A stretch of DNA of 64,000 nt, taken from the NCBI RefSeq assembly GCF_021129155.1, contig NZ_JAJOMC010000016.1, positions 18,879 to 82,878 on the forward strand, in the 5' to 3' direction. The position numbers were made by a program, and so were the translations under genes. Below the pieces are notes generated by a model, which was given only the letters and a program-made list of their open reading frames with translations, was not told where the DNA came from and did no database searches. Shown in pieces: positions 17,497 to 25,739 of the stretch. This DNA comes from Arthrobacter sp. AK04 (lineage in GTDB: Bacteria > Actinomycetota > Actinomycetes > Actinomycetales > Micrococcaceae). The first letter of the stretch is position 1. Every line of letters begins with the position of its first letter.

Positions 17497-18857
17497 CAGA
17501 AGCTTCCCTGCACTCCGGGGATCCACGAGGTGCCGGCCAGCGGCACGCGGGCCATGGCGGACGCCTCGATGGTGAGCGCCACCAGGTCCTCGGGCTCCAG
17601 GTTGTGCAGGTGCGACTTCCCGCAGGCCCTGGCAATGGTCTGGGCCTCCATGGTGAGGACGCGCAGGTAGTTTGCCAGCCGCTTGCCGGCAGCCACCGGG
17701 TCCAGCCGGGAGGACAGCTCCGGGTCCTGGGTGGTGATGCCGGCGGGGTCGCGGCCGTCCTGGAAGTCATCGTAGAAACCGGCGGCGGAGCCGAGCGCGG
17801 AGTACTCGGCGGCAAAACGGGGATCGTTGTCGCCGAGGGCGATCAGCGCAGCCGTGCCAATGGCCACGGCGTCAGCGCCGAGGGCCATGGCCTTGGCGAC
17901 GTCCGCCCCGGTACGGATGCCGCCGGAGACGATGAGCTGGACCTTCCGGTGCACACCGAGCTCCTGCAGTGCCTGGACGGCCTGCGGGATGGCGGCAAGG
18001 GTGGGGATCCCGACGTTTTCGATGAACACCTGCTGCGTCGCCGCCGTCCCGCCCTGCATGCCATCCACCACAACAACGTCCGCACCGGACTTCACCGCGA
18101 GCGCGGTGTCGTAGTACGGCCGGGAGGCGCCGATTTTGACGTAGATGGGGGTCTTCCAGTCGGTGATTTCGCGCAGTTCGCCGATCTTGATTTCGAGGTC
18201 GTCCGGGCCGGTCCAGTCCGGGTGGCGGCTCGCCGAACGCTGGTCGATCCCGACCGGCAGGGTGCGCATCCCGGCGACGCGTTCGGTGATCTTCTGGCCC
18301 AGCAGCATGCCGCCGCCGCCGGGCTTGGCGCCCTGGCCCAGCACGATCTCGATGGCGTCGGCCTTGCGGAGGTCGTCCGGGTTCATACCGTAGCGGGACG
18401 GGAGGTACTGGTACACCAGGTGCTTGGACTGGCCGCGCTCCTCAGGCGTCATGCCGCCGTCGCCCGTTGTTGTGGAGGTTCCCACCTCCGAAGCGCCGCG
18501 GCCCAGCGCCTCCTTGGCGTTGGCGGAGAGGGCGCCGAAGCTCATGCCGGCGATGGTCACCGGGGTCTGCAGGTGCAGCGGGCGGGTGGCGTGCCGGTCG
18601 CCGAGGACGACGTCGGTATCGCACTTTTCGCGGTAGCCCTCCAGGGGGTAGCGGGACATGGAGGCGCCGAGGAACAGGAGGTCATCAAAGTGCGGGACCT
18701 TGCGCTTGGCACCCCAGCCGCGGATGTCGTAGACGCCGGTGGCGGCGGCACGCTGGATGTCCGCGATGGTGGCGCGGTCGAACGTGGCGGATTCGCGCAG
18801 GCCCAGTTCAGCAATGTTCTGGGTGGGCGCCTGCTGCGGAACGGAGGTGATGGTCAT
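17496..18857 (-). CDS. glxD: GlxD/MgsC-type FMN-binding glutamate synthase domain subunit
   Basis: A 453-residue protein matching the FMN/glutamate-synthase domain of GltB (PF01645). MSFGALSANAKEALGRGA opens the domain, TSTTTGDGGMTPEERG contains the 2-oxoacid/FMN region, and VDGMQGGTAATQ and LIVSGGIRTGADVAKAMALGADAVAIG form the phosphate-binding end. Homologues form N-methylglutamate synthase with GlxB and GlxC, making N-methylglutamate from methylamine equivalents and glutamate. The region before AGITTQDPEL reads FYDDFQDGRDP and lacks the cysteines that bind a 3Fe-4S cluster in true glutamate synthase. The start is 9 bases after the glxC stop. Confidence 0.88.
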   Translation of the reverse strand: MTITSVPQQAPTQNIAELGLRESATFDRATIADIQRAAATGVYDIRGWGAKRKVPHFDDLLFLGASMSRYPLEGYREKCDTDVVLGDRHATRPLHLQTPVTIAGMSFGALSANAKEALGRGASEVGTSTTTGDGGMTPEERGQSKHLVYQYLPSRYGMNPDDLRKADAIEIVLGQGAKPGGGGMLLGQKITERVAGMRTLPVGIDQRSASRHPDWTGPDDLEIKIGELREITDWKTPIYVKIGASRPYYDTALAVKSGADVVVVDGMQGGTAATQQVFIENVGIPTLAAIPQAVQALQELGVHRKVQLIVSGGIRTGADVAKAMALGADAVAIGTAALIALGDNDPRFAAEYSALGSAAGFYDDFQDGRDPAGITTQDPELSSRLDPVAAGKRLANYLRVLTMEAQTIARACGKSHLHNLEPEDLVALTIEASAMARVPLAGTSWIPGVQGSF

Positions 18858-18866
18858 GGTGGGCTC

Positions 18867-19604
18867 CTAGTACTGCGTCGAGTTGTCGACGTGGAAGTGG
18901 TAGAGGTTCCGGGCTGAGCCGTAGCGCTTGAAGTCGGCAGGATTGTCCGTGCGGCCGGCGGCGGCGAGCAGCTCCGCGAGTTCTGCGAGGTGCTCTGGCA
19001 TCACCGGTTTTTCGATGCAGTCCGCGCCGAGGGAGGCCACAGTGCCTTTGACGTAGATCCGTGCCTCGTAGATGGAGTCGCCCAGGGCGTCCCCGGCGTC
19101 GCCGCAGACCACCAGCCGCCCGGCCTGCGCCATGAATGCGGACATGTGGCCGATGTTGCCGCCCACCACGATGTCCACGCCCTTCATCGAGATCCCGCAG
19201 CGGGCGCCGGCGTTGCCGTCGATGACCACCAGGCCACCGTGGCCGGTGGCGGCTGCTGACTGGGAAGCATCTCCCTTGACGTGGACGCGGCCGGACATGA
19301 TGTTCTCCGCAAGGCCGACGCCGGCGTTGCCGTTGATGGTGACGTCGCCTTTTTGGTGCATCCCGGCTGCGTAGTAGCCGGCGTGGCCGTCGATGGTCAC
19401 CTGGATGTCCGCGTCGATGCCGACGGCGAGGCTGTGCTTGCCGCCGGGGCTGGCCACGGCCCAGGATTGCCCGTCAACCGCGTTGTGGACGGCCTGGTTC
19501 AGTTCCCGGACGCTGGTGACGGCAAGGTCCACGGTGGTCGCCTCCGGCTCCCGGGCTTCAGGGGCGGTGGTTGCCGTGCTTTCGGGGGCTGTCAGAGTGA
19601 CCAT
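18867..19604 (-). CDS. glxC: GlxC/MgsB-type glutamate synthase beta-helix subunit
   Basis: A 245-residue protein equivalent to the C-terminal GXGXG beta-helix domain of glutamate synthase. It contains successive right-handed-helix turns such as DGHAGYYAAGMHQKGDVTI, GNAGVGLAENIMSGRV and GGNIGHMSAFMAQAGRLVV. In the split enzymes this subunit bridges the amidotransferase and FMN subunits. Its start overlaps the glxB stop by 13 bases, which indicates coupled synthesis. The first 30 residues (Thr/Ala/Glu-rich) are not conserved-looking. Confidence 0.87.
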   Translation of the reverse strand: MVTLTAPESTATTAPEAREPEATTVDLAVTSVRELNQAVHNAVDGQSWAVASPGGKHSLAVGIDADIQVTIDGHAGYYAAGMHQKGDVTINGNAGVGLAENIMSGRVHVKGDASQSAAATGHGGLVVIDGNAGARCGISMKGVDIVVGGNIGHMSAFMAQAGRLVVCGDAGDALGDSIYEARIYVKGTVASLGADCIEKPVMPEHLAELAELLAAAGRTDNPADFKRYGSARNLYHFHVDNSTQY

Positions 19605-20512
19605 GTGTAGACCTTTCCGGGTTCCGGTTCAAAGATGCGGGCGTTGCTGATGCCGGGCAGGCCGGCAAGGGCGCGGTATTCGGAGGCCATGGCCACGTAG
19701 TCGTCCGTTTCGGCGATGATGGCGGGCTTGCAGGCGATGGGGTCCCGGACCACGGCCATGCTGTCCGCGGTGGTGACCACCAGGGTGTAGAAACCGTCCA
19801 GGACCTTGCCGAGGTTCACCAGGGCTTCCTCGAGGGTGTCGCCCTGCTTCAGCCGGGAGGCGACGTAGCGGGCGCCCACTTCGGTGTCGTTTTCGGAGTC
19901 GAACACCACGCCTTCGCGCCTGAGCTCGCGCCGGACAGTGGCGTGGTTGGAGAATGAGCCGTTGTGGACCAGGCAGAGGTCGTCGGCCACGGAGAACGGG
20001 TGGGAGCCGCCGGCGGTAACGGCGGACTCGGTGGCCATCCGGGTGTGGGACAGTCCCTGGCTTCCCGCCATCGCCTCCAGGCCGTGCTCGGCGGCGATTT
20101 CCATGGGGTGGCCCACGCTTTTCATGACCGCCACATGCTCGCCGCGGCCAATGATGGTGGCGCCGGGCAGGGTTTCGCTGACCGCTTTCACCAGCAGGTC
20201 AGTCCCGACGGCAGCGCTCACCAGGGTGGTATCGCCCACAACTTTGACGGCTGCTGCCGCACCCGCCGGAAGCGCGCCGGCAAGGAGAGCCGCGACGCCG
20301 GCGGTGATGTCCGCCGTCGTCATTCCCTGGTCCTTGCCCAGCAGGCTGAGGGTGGACGCACCCGGCGAAACCAGGCCGGGGGTGTTGTAGACGGCCAGGC
20401 CGGCGGAGTCCGGTCCGCGGTCCACGATCTGGCACAGCATGGAGGACAGCAGGCTGCCCATTTGGGGGTGCAGCGAAGGGTTGCGCAGCTGCAGCGCGGC
20501 GATTCCGCACAT
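19592..20512 (-). CDS. glxB: GlxB/MgsA-type class II glutamine amidotransferase subunit
   Basis: A 306-residue Ntn-type amidotransferase. Met-Cys-Gly-Ile at the N-terminus gives the catalytic Cys2 after Met removal, with RGPDSAGLAVY, ATESAVTAGGSHPFS and VHNGSFSNH as the standard glutaminase motifs. It would release ammonia from glutamine, or glutamyl methylamide in the N-methylglutamate pathway, for the GlxD subunit. The ATG at 20512 is fixed by the need for Cys at position 2. It lies 53 bases after the glutamine-synthetase-like gene and in the same operon. Confidence 0.9.
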   Translation of the reverse strand: MCGIAALQLRNPSLHPQMGSLLSSMLCQIVDRGPDSAGLAVYNTPGLVSPGASTLSLLGKDQGMTTADITAGVAALLAGALPAGAAAAVKVVGDTTLVSAAVGTDLLVKAVSETLPGATIIGRGEHVAVMKSVGHPMEIAAEHGLEAMAGSQGLSHTRMATESAVTAGGSHPFSVADDLCLVHNGSFSNHATVRRELRREGVVFDSENDTEVGARYVASRLKQGDTLEEALVNLGKVLDGFYTLVVTTADSMAVVRDPIACKPAIIAETDDYVAMASEYRALAGLPGISNARIFEPEPGKVYTWSL

Positions 20513-20565
20513 GGTGGGGGTCCTTACTCAATAGCGTCTGGTGGTGTGACTGGATGGAGGACTGG

Positions 20566-21996
20566 TCAGATCGACGTCAAATACGTGCGGATTTCCCAGT
20601 CGCTGACCTGGTTGTGCCAGCTCAGGAATTCCTCTTCCTTTGCGTCCGCGTAGTACCTGCCGATCTCCGGGTTGCCGCTGAGGCTGGCCAGGATGACGGG
20701 GTCCTGCCGCAGTGCTTCCACGGCGTGGAGCAGGGTGGCCGGCAGCTGGTGCGCGTCAGGCCGGGACTCGCCGGGACCGGACGGGGCACCCGGATCGGCG
20801 GCTTTCTCCACGCCGTCCAGCCCGGCGGAAATCGCGGTGGCAATGGCCAGGTACGGGTTGGCTGAGCCGTCCCCGGAGCGCAGCTCGATCCGTTTGTTGT
20901 CCGGGACGCGGATCATGTGGGTGCGGTCGTTGCCGCCGAAGGATGCCTTGCGGGGTGACCACGTGGCACCCGAGGAACTGGTGGTGGCGCCTGTCCTTTT
21001 GTAGGAATTCACTGTCGGGGCGAGGAACGCCTGAAGTGCCGGAGCGTGCTCCAGGATGCCGGCGATGAAGGAGTAGGCGAGGCCGGAAATCCCAAGGCCC
21101 CTGCCGTCGTCGTTGTTTCCTTCGCCGGTTGCGCCGCCGTCGCCTGCACCGCTGCCCGCTGCCGGGAACAGTGCCTCGGACCCGGACCACAGGGACAGGT
21201 GGAAGTGCAGGCCGGTGCCGGTGCGGTCGGTGAAGGGCTTGGGCATGAAGGTGGCCGTCATGCCGCGCTGTTCGGCCAGGATGTTCAGGATGTAGCGGAG
21301 GGTGACCACCCGGTCCGCCGTGGTGAGGGCATCTGCGTAGTTGAAGTTCTGCTCGAACTGGCCGGCGGCGTCCTCGTGGTCATTGGCATAGTTGCCCCAG
21401 CCCAGGCCGTTCATCGCCTCGGAAATGCCGGTGAGGTGGTCATACATGCGGGTGACGCCGCGGGCGTCGTAGCAGGGGCGGGGCGAATCGTCCCGGCCGT
21501 CGGCGGTACTCAGCGTCCCGTCGTCGTTCTTTTTCACCAGGAAGTACTCCACCTCGGCCCCCACCTTTGCCTGCATGCCCTTCTCCGCCAGGCGGGCCAG
21601 GGTGTTCTTCAGGATCACCCGCGGCGCGTAGGGCCAGGGCTTGCCGTTGACGTGCGGGTCGCAGTGGATGATGGCCAGGCCCTCCTTGATGAAGGGGACA
21701 GGGGTGAAAGAGGCGAGGTCCGGCACAGCGATCAGGTCCGGGTCCTGCGGCTTCTGGCCCATCAGGCCCGCAGCATAGCCGGCGAAGCCCATGGCACCGT
21801 CTTCGAGTTCTTCGGAGGCTTCAACGGGGACCAGCTTGGCGCAGGGTTTGCCGGTCATGTCCACGAAGGTGGCCAGCAGGAAGCGGACGCCGTGGGCCTT
21901 GGCGATGTCCGCCAGGGAAATCGTGGGCGCCCCGGATACTTCGCGTTCTTCGGCGAAGGGCGGAGCGGTTACAGCAGGGGTTGCGACACTGGTCAT
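20566..21996 (-). CDS. GlnT/GmaS-type glutamine synthetase (gamma-glutamylmethylamide synthetase candidate)
   Basis: A 476-residue GlnA-superfamily enzyme often annotated type III glutamate-ammonia ligase. The segment VGAEVEYFLV carries the metal-binding Glu, GTGLHFHLSLW the ATP/metal His, and NDRTHMIRVP with RIELRSGDGSANPYLA the C-terminal active site. Clustering with glxBCD and an N-methyl oxidase favours GmaS, which ligates methylamine to glutamate, over ordinary GlnA. A Gly/Asp-rich insertion (about residues 280-300, AAGSGAGDGG onward) follows the HFHLSLW motif. ATG 21996 is preferred over 22014 because AGGAACG lies before it. It is the first gene of the operon, with a GlnR-like site upstream. 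Confidence 0.85.
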   Translation of the reverse strand: MTSVATPAVTAPPFAEEREVSGAPTISLADIAKAHGVRFLLATFVDMTGKPCAKLVPVEASEELEDGAMGFAGYAAGLMGQKPQDPDLIAVPDLASFTPVPFIKEGLAIIHCDPHVNGKPWPYAPRVILKNTLARLAEKGMQAKVGAEVEYFLVKKNDDGTLSTADGRDDSPRPCYDARGVTRMYDHLTGISEAMNGLGWGNYANDHEDAAGQFEQNFNYADALTTADRVVTLRYILNILAEQRGMTATFMPKPFTDRTGTGLHFHLSLWSGSEALFPAAGSGAGDGGATGEGNNDDGRGLGISGLAYSFIAGILEHAPALQAFLAPTVNSYKRTGATTSSSGATWSPRKASFGGNDRTHMIRVPDNKRIELRSGDGSANPYLAIATAISAGLDGVEKAADPGAPSGPGESRPDAHQLPATLLHAVEALRQDPVILASLSGNPEIGRYYADAKEEEFLSWHNQVSDWEIRTYLTSI

Positions 21997-22063
21997 CGAA
22001 ACGTTCCTGTCCATTAGGGTTAGCTATCAGTAAACCTTGTTGCATCAGAGTATCCAAAGCGGT

Positions 22064-22101
22064 GTTTCGCCCGATTGGCGGCAACGTTAAATCGGTGTTT
22101 C
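22064..22101 (-). promoter_or_regulatory. GlnR-like operator upstream of the GmaS/GlxBCD operon
   Basis: On the minus strand this reads GAAAC-N6-TTAAC-N6-GCCAA-N6-GAAAC, four half-sites with strict 11-base phasing. The outer GAAAC copies sit in a 12-base direct repeat (22060-22071 and 22093-22104). It resembles the amtB site at 14103-14129 and the GlnR consensus GTNAC-N6-GAAAC. The site is 70-105 bases upstream of the likely start. The 283-base gap 21997-22279 has no gene and separates divergent transcripts. Confidence 0.58.
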
Positions 22102-22279
22102 GCCGTTGGCCCGCCGGCACTGGGCGGAGCCGGAGGGCCGCAGCAGCTCCCACCCATGCCAACCGGCCACCACGGGACAGCTAAGCTGGGGAAAACCCGG
22201 CAGCACGGCGAGTGCACGGCACGGGTTCGGTGGGTCCGGCAGTGAGGATCCTCGTCACTGGCCGCGGGAGGAATACGTA

Positions 22280-23278
22280 ATGGCGCGAGCGACAGTCCAG
22301 GACGTCGCTAAGACGGCCGGGGTCTCCGTGGGGACCGTCTCCCGCGTCCTCAACGGCAGCCCGGCCGTCAGTGAGTCGAGCAAGGCAAAGGTGGCCGCGG
22401 CCATCCGCCAGCTCAACTACCGGCCCCTCGCCTCCGCCCGCGACCTGCGCCGGGACCGCACCATGCGGATCCTTGCCCTGGCCAAGAACTTGTACTCGCC
22501 GGTCATCAGCGAAGTCTTCCGCGGCGCCGGGGATGCCGCCGCCCTGTCCGGCTACGTCACCCTCATCGCCCCGACAGCCGGGGACAGGGAGCGCGAACAG
22601 CAGCTGGTGGACATGCTGCGCAACGGCTCGGTGGACGGGCTGATCATGTTTTCGCCAACGATGCCGGACGAAGACGTCGAGGAGATGGCTGAGCAGCTGA
22701 GCGTGGTCCAGGTTTGCGAGATCGCTGACGCCGAGGCAGCATTCGGCGTCTCCATCGACGACCGGCAGGCAGCCTTCGACATCACAAGGCACCTCATCAG
22801 GACCGGCGGCCGGCGGATGGCGATGATCGGCACCAGGGTGGCCCGGTCCGGCCGGCTCCGCGAGGAAGGCTTCCGCAAGGCTGTGGCCGAAGCGGGGTTG
22901 TCTCCCGACCACATGCTTTTCACGGACGGGGACTTCGATTTCCATGCCGGCCGGCGCCTCGCCCGGGAGCTTCTCGGTTTGCGCCCCCTGCCCGACGCCG
23001 TGTTCTGCGGCAGCGACACAGTGGCTGCCGGATGCGTCCGCGAAATTACCGACGCAGGGTTGCGGGTACCCGGCGACATCGCTGTGGCAGGGTTTGACGA
23101 CTCCATCCAGGCGGAGATGTGCGTCCCGGAGCTCACCACCATCAGGCAGCCGGCCTACGCCATGGGGCAGCTGGCTTTCGAAGCACTCCTGGCGCGGATG
23201 ACCGAGCCGGAAGGGTACCGCCGCGGGCGGACCTTCCTCCCCCACGAGCTGGTGGTCCGGGACTCCACCAACGGCTGA
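22280..23278 (+). CDS. LacI-family regulator of the Thu-like sugar cluster
   Basis: A 332-residue LacI/GalR repressor. The canonical HTH TVQDVAKTAGVSVGTVSRVLNG is at residues 5-26, with hinge NYRPLASARDL and a ribose-binding-protein-like sensor domain ending in VAGFDDSIQAEMCVPELTTIRQP. The ATG at 22280 follows GGGAGGAAT; the in-frame extension to 22106 is rejected. Two near-identical palindromic operators lie immediately downstream at 23320-23380, before the transporter genes, so it very probably represses that operon until the sugar inducer binds. Confidence 0.93.
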   Translation: MARATVQDVAKTAGVSVGTVSRVLNGSPAVSESSKAKVAAAIRQLNYRPLASARDLRRDRTMRILALAKNLYSPVISEVFRGAGDAAALSGYVTLIAPTAGDREREQQLVDMLRNGSVDGLIMFSPTMPDEDVEEMAEQLSVVQVCEIADAEAAFGVSIDDRQAAFDITRHLIRTGGRRMAMIGTRVARSGRLREEGFRKAVAEAGLSPDHMLFTDGDFDFHAGRRLARELLGLRPLPDAVFCGSDTVAAGCVREITDAGLRVPGDIAVAGFDDSIQAEMCVPELTTIRQPAYAMGQLAFEALLARMTEPEGYRRGRTFLPHELVVRDSTNG

Positions 23279-23287
23279 GGCCAAGGG

Positions 23288-23380
23288 TTGACAGTCCAAC
23301 GTGGCTCCTGTCACACTTCTTTGGAATCGATTCCAAACACGGGCGGGCGTTGCTTTTCCTCCGTCGTGGAATCGATTCCA
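23288..23380 (+). promoter_or_regulatory. Promoter with two LacI operators before the Thu-like operon
   Basis: TTGACA at 23288-23293 is a good -35; CACACT 18 bases on is a plausible -10. The 18-base perfect palindrome TTTGGAATCGATTCCAAA (23320-23337) follows at the expected transcription start. A second copy with core TGGAATCGATTCCA lies at 23367-23380, 45 bases centre to centre. The CG-centred palindrome is the classic LacI-family operator form, and the regulator gene ends 10 bases upstream of the -35. Confidence 0.85.
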
Positions 23381-23424
23381 AACTGACCCTCGAAAAAGAA
23401 GCCAGCCAGGCAAAGGAGCCACTC

Positions 23425-24789
23425 GTGGACTTGATTCGACCTTCCTCTCCGTCGCAGGAGGACACCACCGCCGCATCCGTGCCCAGCGCACGCAAGACCG
23501 AAACGGGCGGCGCATCCCGGCGGCGCACGCGCATCACCGCGGCCGCGGCTGCGGCCATGGCTGCCGGCCTGCTGCTGACCGCGTGCGGTGGCGGAGCTGC
23601 CACCCAGGCAACGGAGGCACCCGCCGCGGATCCGGCGTCGGCCGCCAATGCCACCGGCAGCCTCAACGTCTGCGGCGGCAAGGACGCCTCCGGCATCTAC
23701 AAGGGCACGGTCGAGGCCTTCACCAAGGCCAACGGCAAGGTCACCGCCAAATACACCGAAATCGGGGCCACCACCGATGAGGCCCGCACGCAGGCCGTGC
23801 AGCGGCTCGAAGGCAAGTCCTCGGAGTGCGACATCTTCGTCACGGACGTCATCTGGACCTCCGAGTTCGCGTCCCAGGGCTGGATCCTTGACCAGACCGA
23901 GCTCGTCGAGGCCAACAAGGACCGCTTTATCCCCTCCACGGTGGAGACCGCCAAGTACGAGGACAAGTACTGGGCTTCCCCGTTCTTCACCAACGCCGGA
24001 CTGGTCTACTACCAGAAGGACAAGGTGGCCAAACCCGAAACCTGGCAGCAGCTCTATGCTGAAGCGGCCGGGGCTGAGGGGAACAGCTTCGTCTACCAGG
24101 GCAAGCAGTACGAGGGCCTTACGGTGAACTTCCTTGAAATGCTCTACAGCGCCGGCGGAGAGGTGCTGGACGAAAACGGCGATGTCAAGATCGATTCACC
24201 GGAGACCCGTGAAGTCCTCGACTTCATGGTGCAGGGCCTCGAGGATGGGGCGGCGGACCGCGCCGTGCTGACCTACAACGAGGACCCGGCACGCCTGGCC
24301 TACGAGTCCGGCAACTTTGGCTACCAGCGCAACTGGCCGCACGTCTACCGCCTGCTCAACGCCACCCCGCTGGCGGGCACCTTCGGCGTTGCCCCGCTTC
24401 CGGCCTGGGAAGGCGGCAAGGCCTCCGGCGTCCTGGGCGGCTGGAACCTGGCCATCTCGGCCCACTCGGCAAACCAGGCCGGCGCTGTGGCCTTCATTGA
24501 TTTCGCCACCACCCCGGACTGGCAGAAGCACGTGGCCATGGACTTCTCGCAGGCCCCCGTCAGCGAGGCAGCCTATGCAGACCCCGAGGTCCTGGCCAAG
24601 ATGCCGTTTGCCACCGAGCTGCTCGCCTCGGTGAAGGGTGCCAAGCCGCGCCCGATCTCCCCGGTCTACCCGCAGATCTCCCAGGCGATCTACAAGAACG
24701 TCTACGCCGTGCTCTCCGGCACCGCCACCACCGAGGATGCGGTGAAGACGATGGCCGAAGAGCTCACGGCCGCAAAGGCGAGCTTCTGA
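23425..24789 (+). CDS. Sugar ABC transporter substrate-binding lipoprotein (ThuE-like)
   Basis: A 454-residue SBP family 1 protein. A long N-region of about 40 residues ending in Arg-rich RRRTR precedes a hydrophobic core and lipobox LLLTAC. The mature domain has the family features QRLEGKSSECDIFVTDVIWTSEFA and YNEDPARLAYESGNFGYQRNWP. GTG 23425 has AGGAG seven bases upstream, which supports the unusually long signal; the frame back to 23119 belongs to the LacI gene. Context with two permeases, a ThuB-like and a ThuA-like protein suggests trehalose, maltose or a similar disaccharide. Confidence 0.85.
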   Translation: MDLIRPSSPSQEDTTAASVPSARKTETGGASRRRTRITAAAAAAMAAGLLLTACGGGAATQATEAPAADPASAANATGSLNVCGGKDASGIYKGTVEAFTKANGKVTAKYTEIGATTDEARTQAVQRLEGKSSECDIFVTDVIWTSEFASQGWILDQTELVEANKDRFIPSTVETAKYEDKYWASPFFTNAGLVYYQKDKVAKPETWQQLYAEAAGAEGNSFVYQGKQYEGLTVNFLEMLYSAGGEVLDENGDVKIDSPETREVLDFMVQGLEDGAADRAVLTYNEDPARLAYESGNFGYQRNWPHVYRLLNATPLAGTFGVAPLPAWEGGKASGVLGGWNLAISAHSANQAGAVAFIDFATTPDWQKHVAMDFSQAPVSEAAYADPEVLAKMPFATELLASVKGAKPRPISPVYPQISQAIYKNVYAVLSGTATTEDAVKTMAEELTAAKASF

Positions 24790-24791
24790 GC

Positions 24792-25739
24792 ATGGCAACC
24801 AAGTCCCTGTCCCCCGTCCGCCGGGGATCCAGCCGCGGCGTCAGCGGCCGTGACCGGGAGGAGCGGCGCCTGGCGTTCCGGATGACCGCTCCGTCCCTGG
24901 TCCTCATGGCCCTGGTGGCGGCGGTCCCCATCGGCTACGCCCTCTGGCTGTCCCTCAACCAGTACAGCGTCCGTACCGCCGGCCTGTCACGCTTCGTCGG
25001 GCTGGAAAATTACATCGCAGCCCTCACCGGGCCGCACTGGTGGGCTGCCTTCGGCCAGACCTTCCTCTTTGCAGGGCTTTCGGTCTCACTCGAACTGGTG
25101 CTTGGCACGGCCATGGCACTGCTGCTCAACCTTGCCTTCAAGGGCCGCGCACTCCTGCGCACCGTGGTGCTGCTGCCCTATGCGGTGGTGACGGTTGTCA
25201 GCGCCATCACCTGGGAAACGATGTTCCAGCCCAACCTGGGCCTGGTCACCAATGTCCTGTCAACGCTGGGCCTTCCCGGCGGGGACGTCGTCTGGCTCGG
25301 CGAGCACGGCTATGCAATGGCCGTGATCGTCCTTGCCGATGTCTGGAAGACGACGCCGTTCGCGGCCCTCATCATCCTGGCCGGTTTGCAGGTCATTTCG
25401 TCCGAGACCTACGAGGCCGCGGAACTTGACGGCGCCAGCAAGTGGCAGGCCTTCCTTTACGTCACCCTGCCCCTGCTCCGTCCGGCGATTGTGCTGGCGG
25501 CGATCTTCCGCACCATGGATGCCCTGCGCGTCTTCGACCTGCCGTTCGTGCTGACCCGCGGCGCGAACGGCACCGAGTCGATGTCCATGCTGGCCTACAC
25601 CGAGTTGCGCGAAAACCGTTTGGTGGGTGAAGGATCGGCCCTGTCCATCCTCACCTTCCTCACGGTCATGGTGGTCTCAGTGGTGTACATCCGCTTCGCA
25701 GGGGGCAACATCCGTGAAGTTGCCAAGGAGGAACAATGA
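24792..25739 (+). CDS. Sugar ABC transporter permease (MalF/ThuF type)
   Basis: A 315-residue permease with six membrane segments. An arginine-rich N-terminal tail precedes the first helix (LVLMALVAAVPIGYALWL). The EAA loop reads YEAAELDGASKWQAFLYVTLPLLRPAI. It begins two bases after the lipoprotein stop. Its stop overlaps the next ATG (ATGA), so the permease pair is coupled. No ATPase follows, so the energising subunit must come from elsewhere, as with the shared MsiK ATPase of actinobacteria. Confidence 0.92.
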   Translation: MATKSLSPVRRGSSRGVSGRDREERRLAFRMTAPSLVLMALVAAVPIGYALWLSLNQYSVRTAGLSRFVGLENYIAALTGPHWWAAFGQTFLFAGLSVSLELVLGTAMALLLNLAFKGRALLRTVVLLPYAVVTVVSAITWETMFQPNLGLVTNVLSTLGLPGGDVVWLGEHGYAMAVIVLADVWKTTPFAALIILAGLQVISSETYEAAELDGASKWQAFLYVTLPLLRPAIVLAAIFRTMDALRVFDLPFVLTRGANGTESMSMLAYTELRENRLVGEGSALSILTFLTVMVVSVVYIRFAGGNIREVAKEEQ

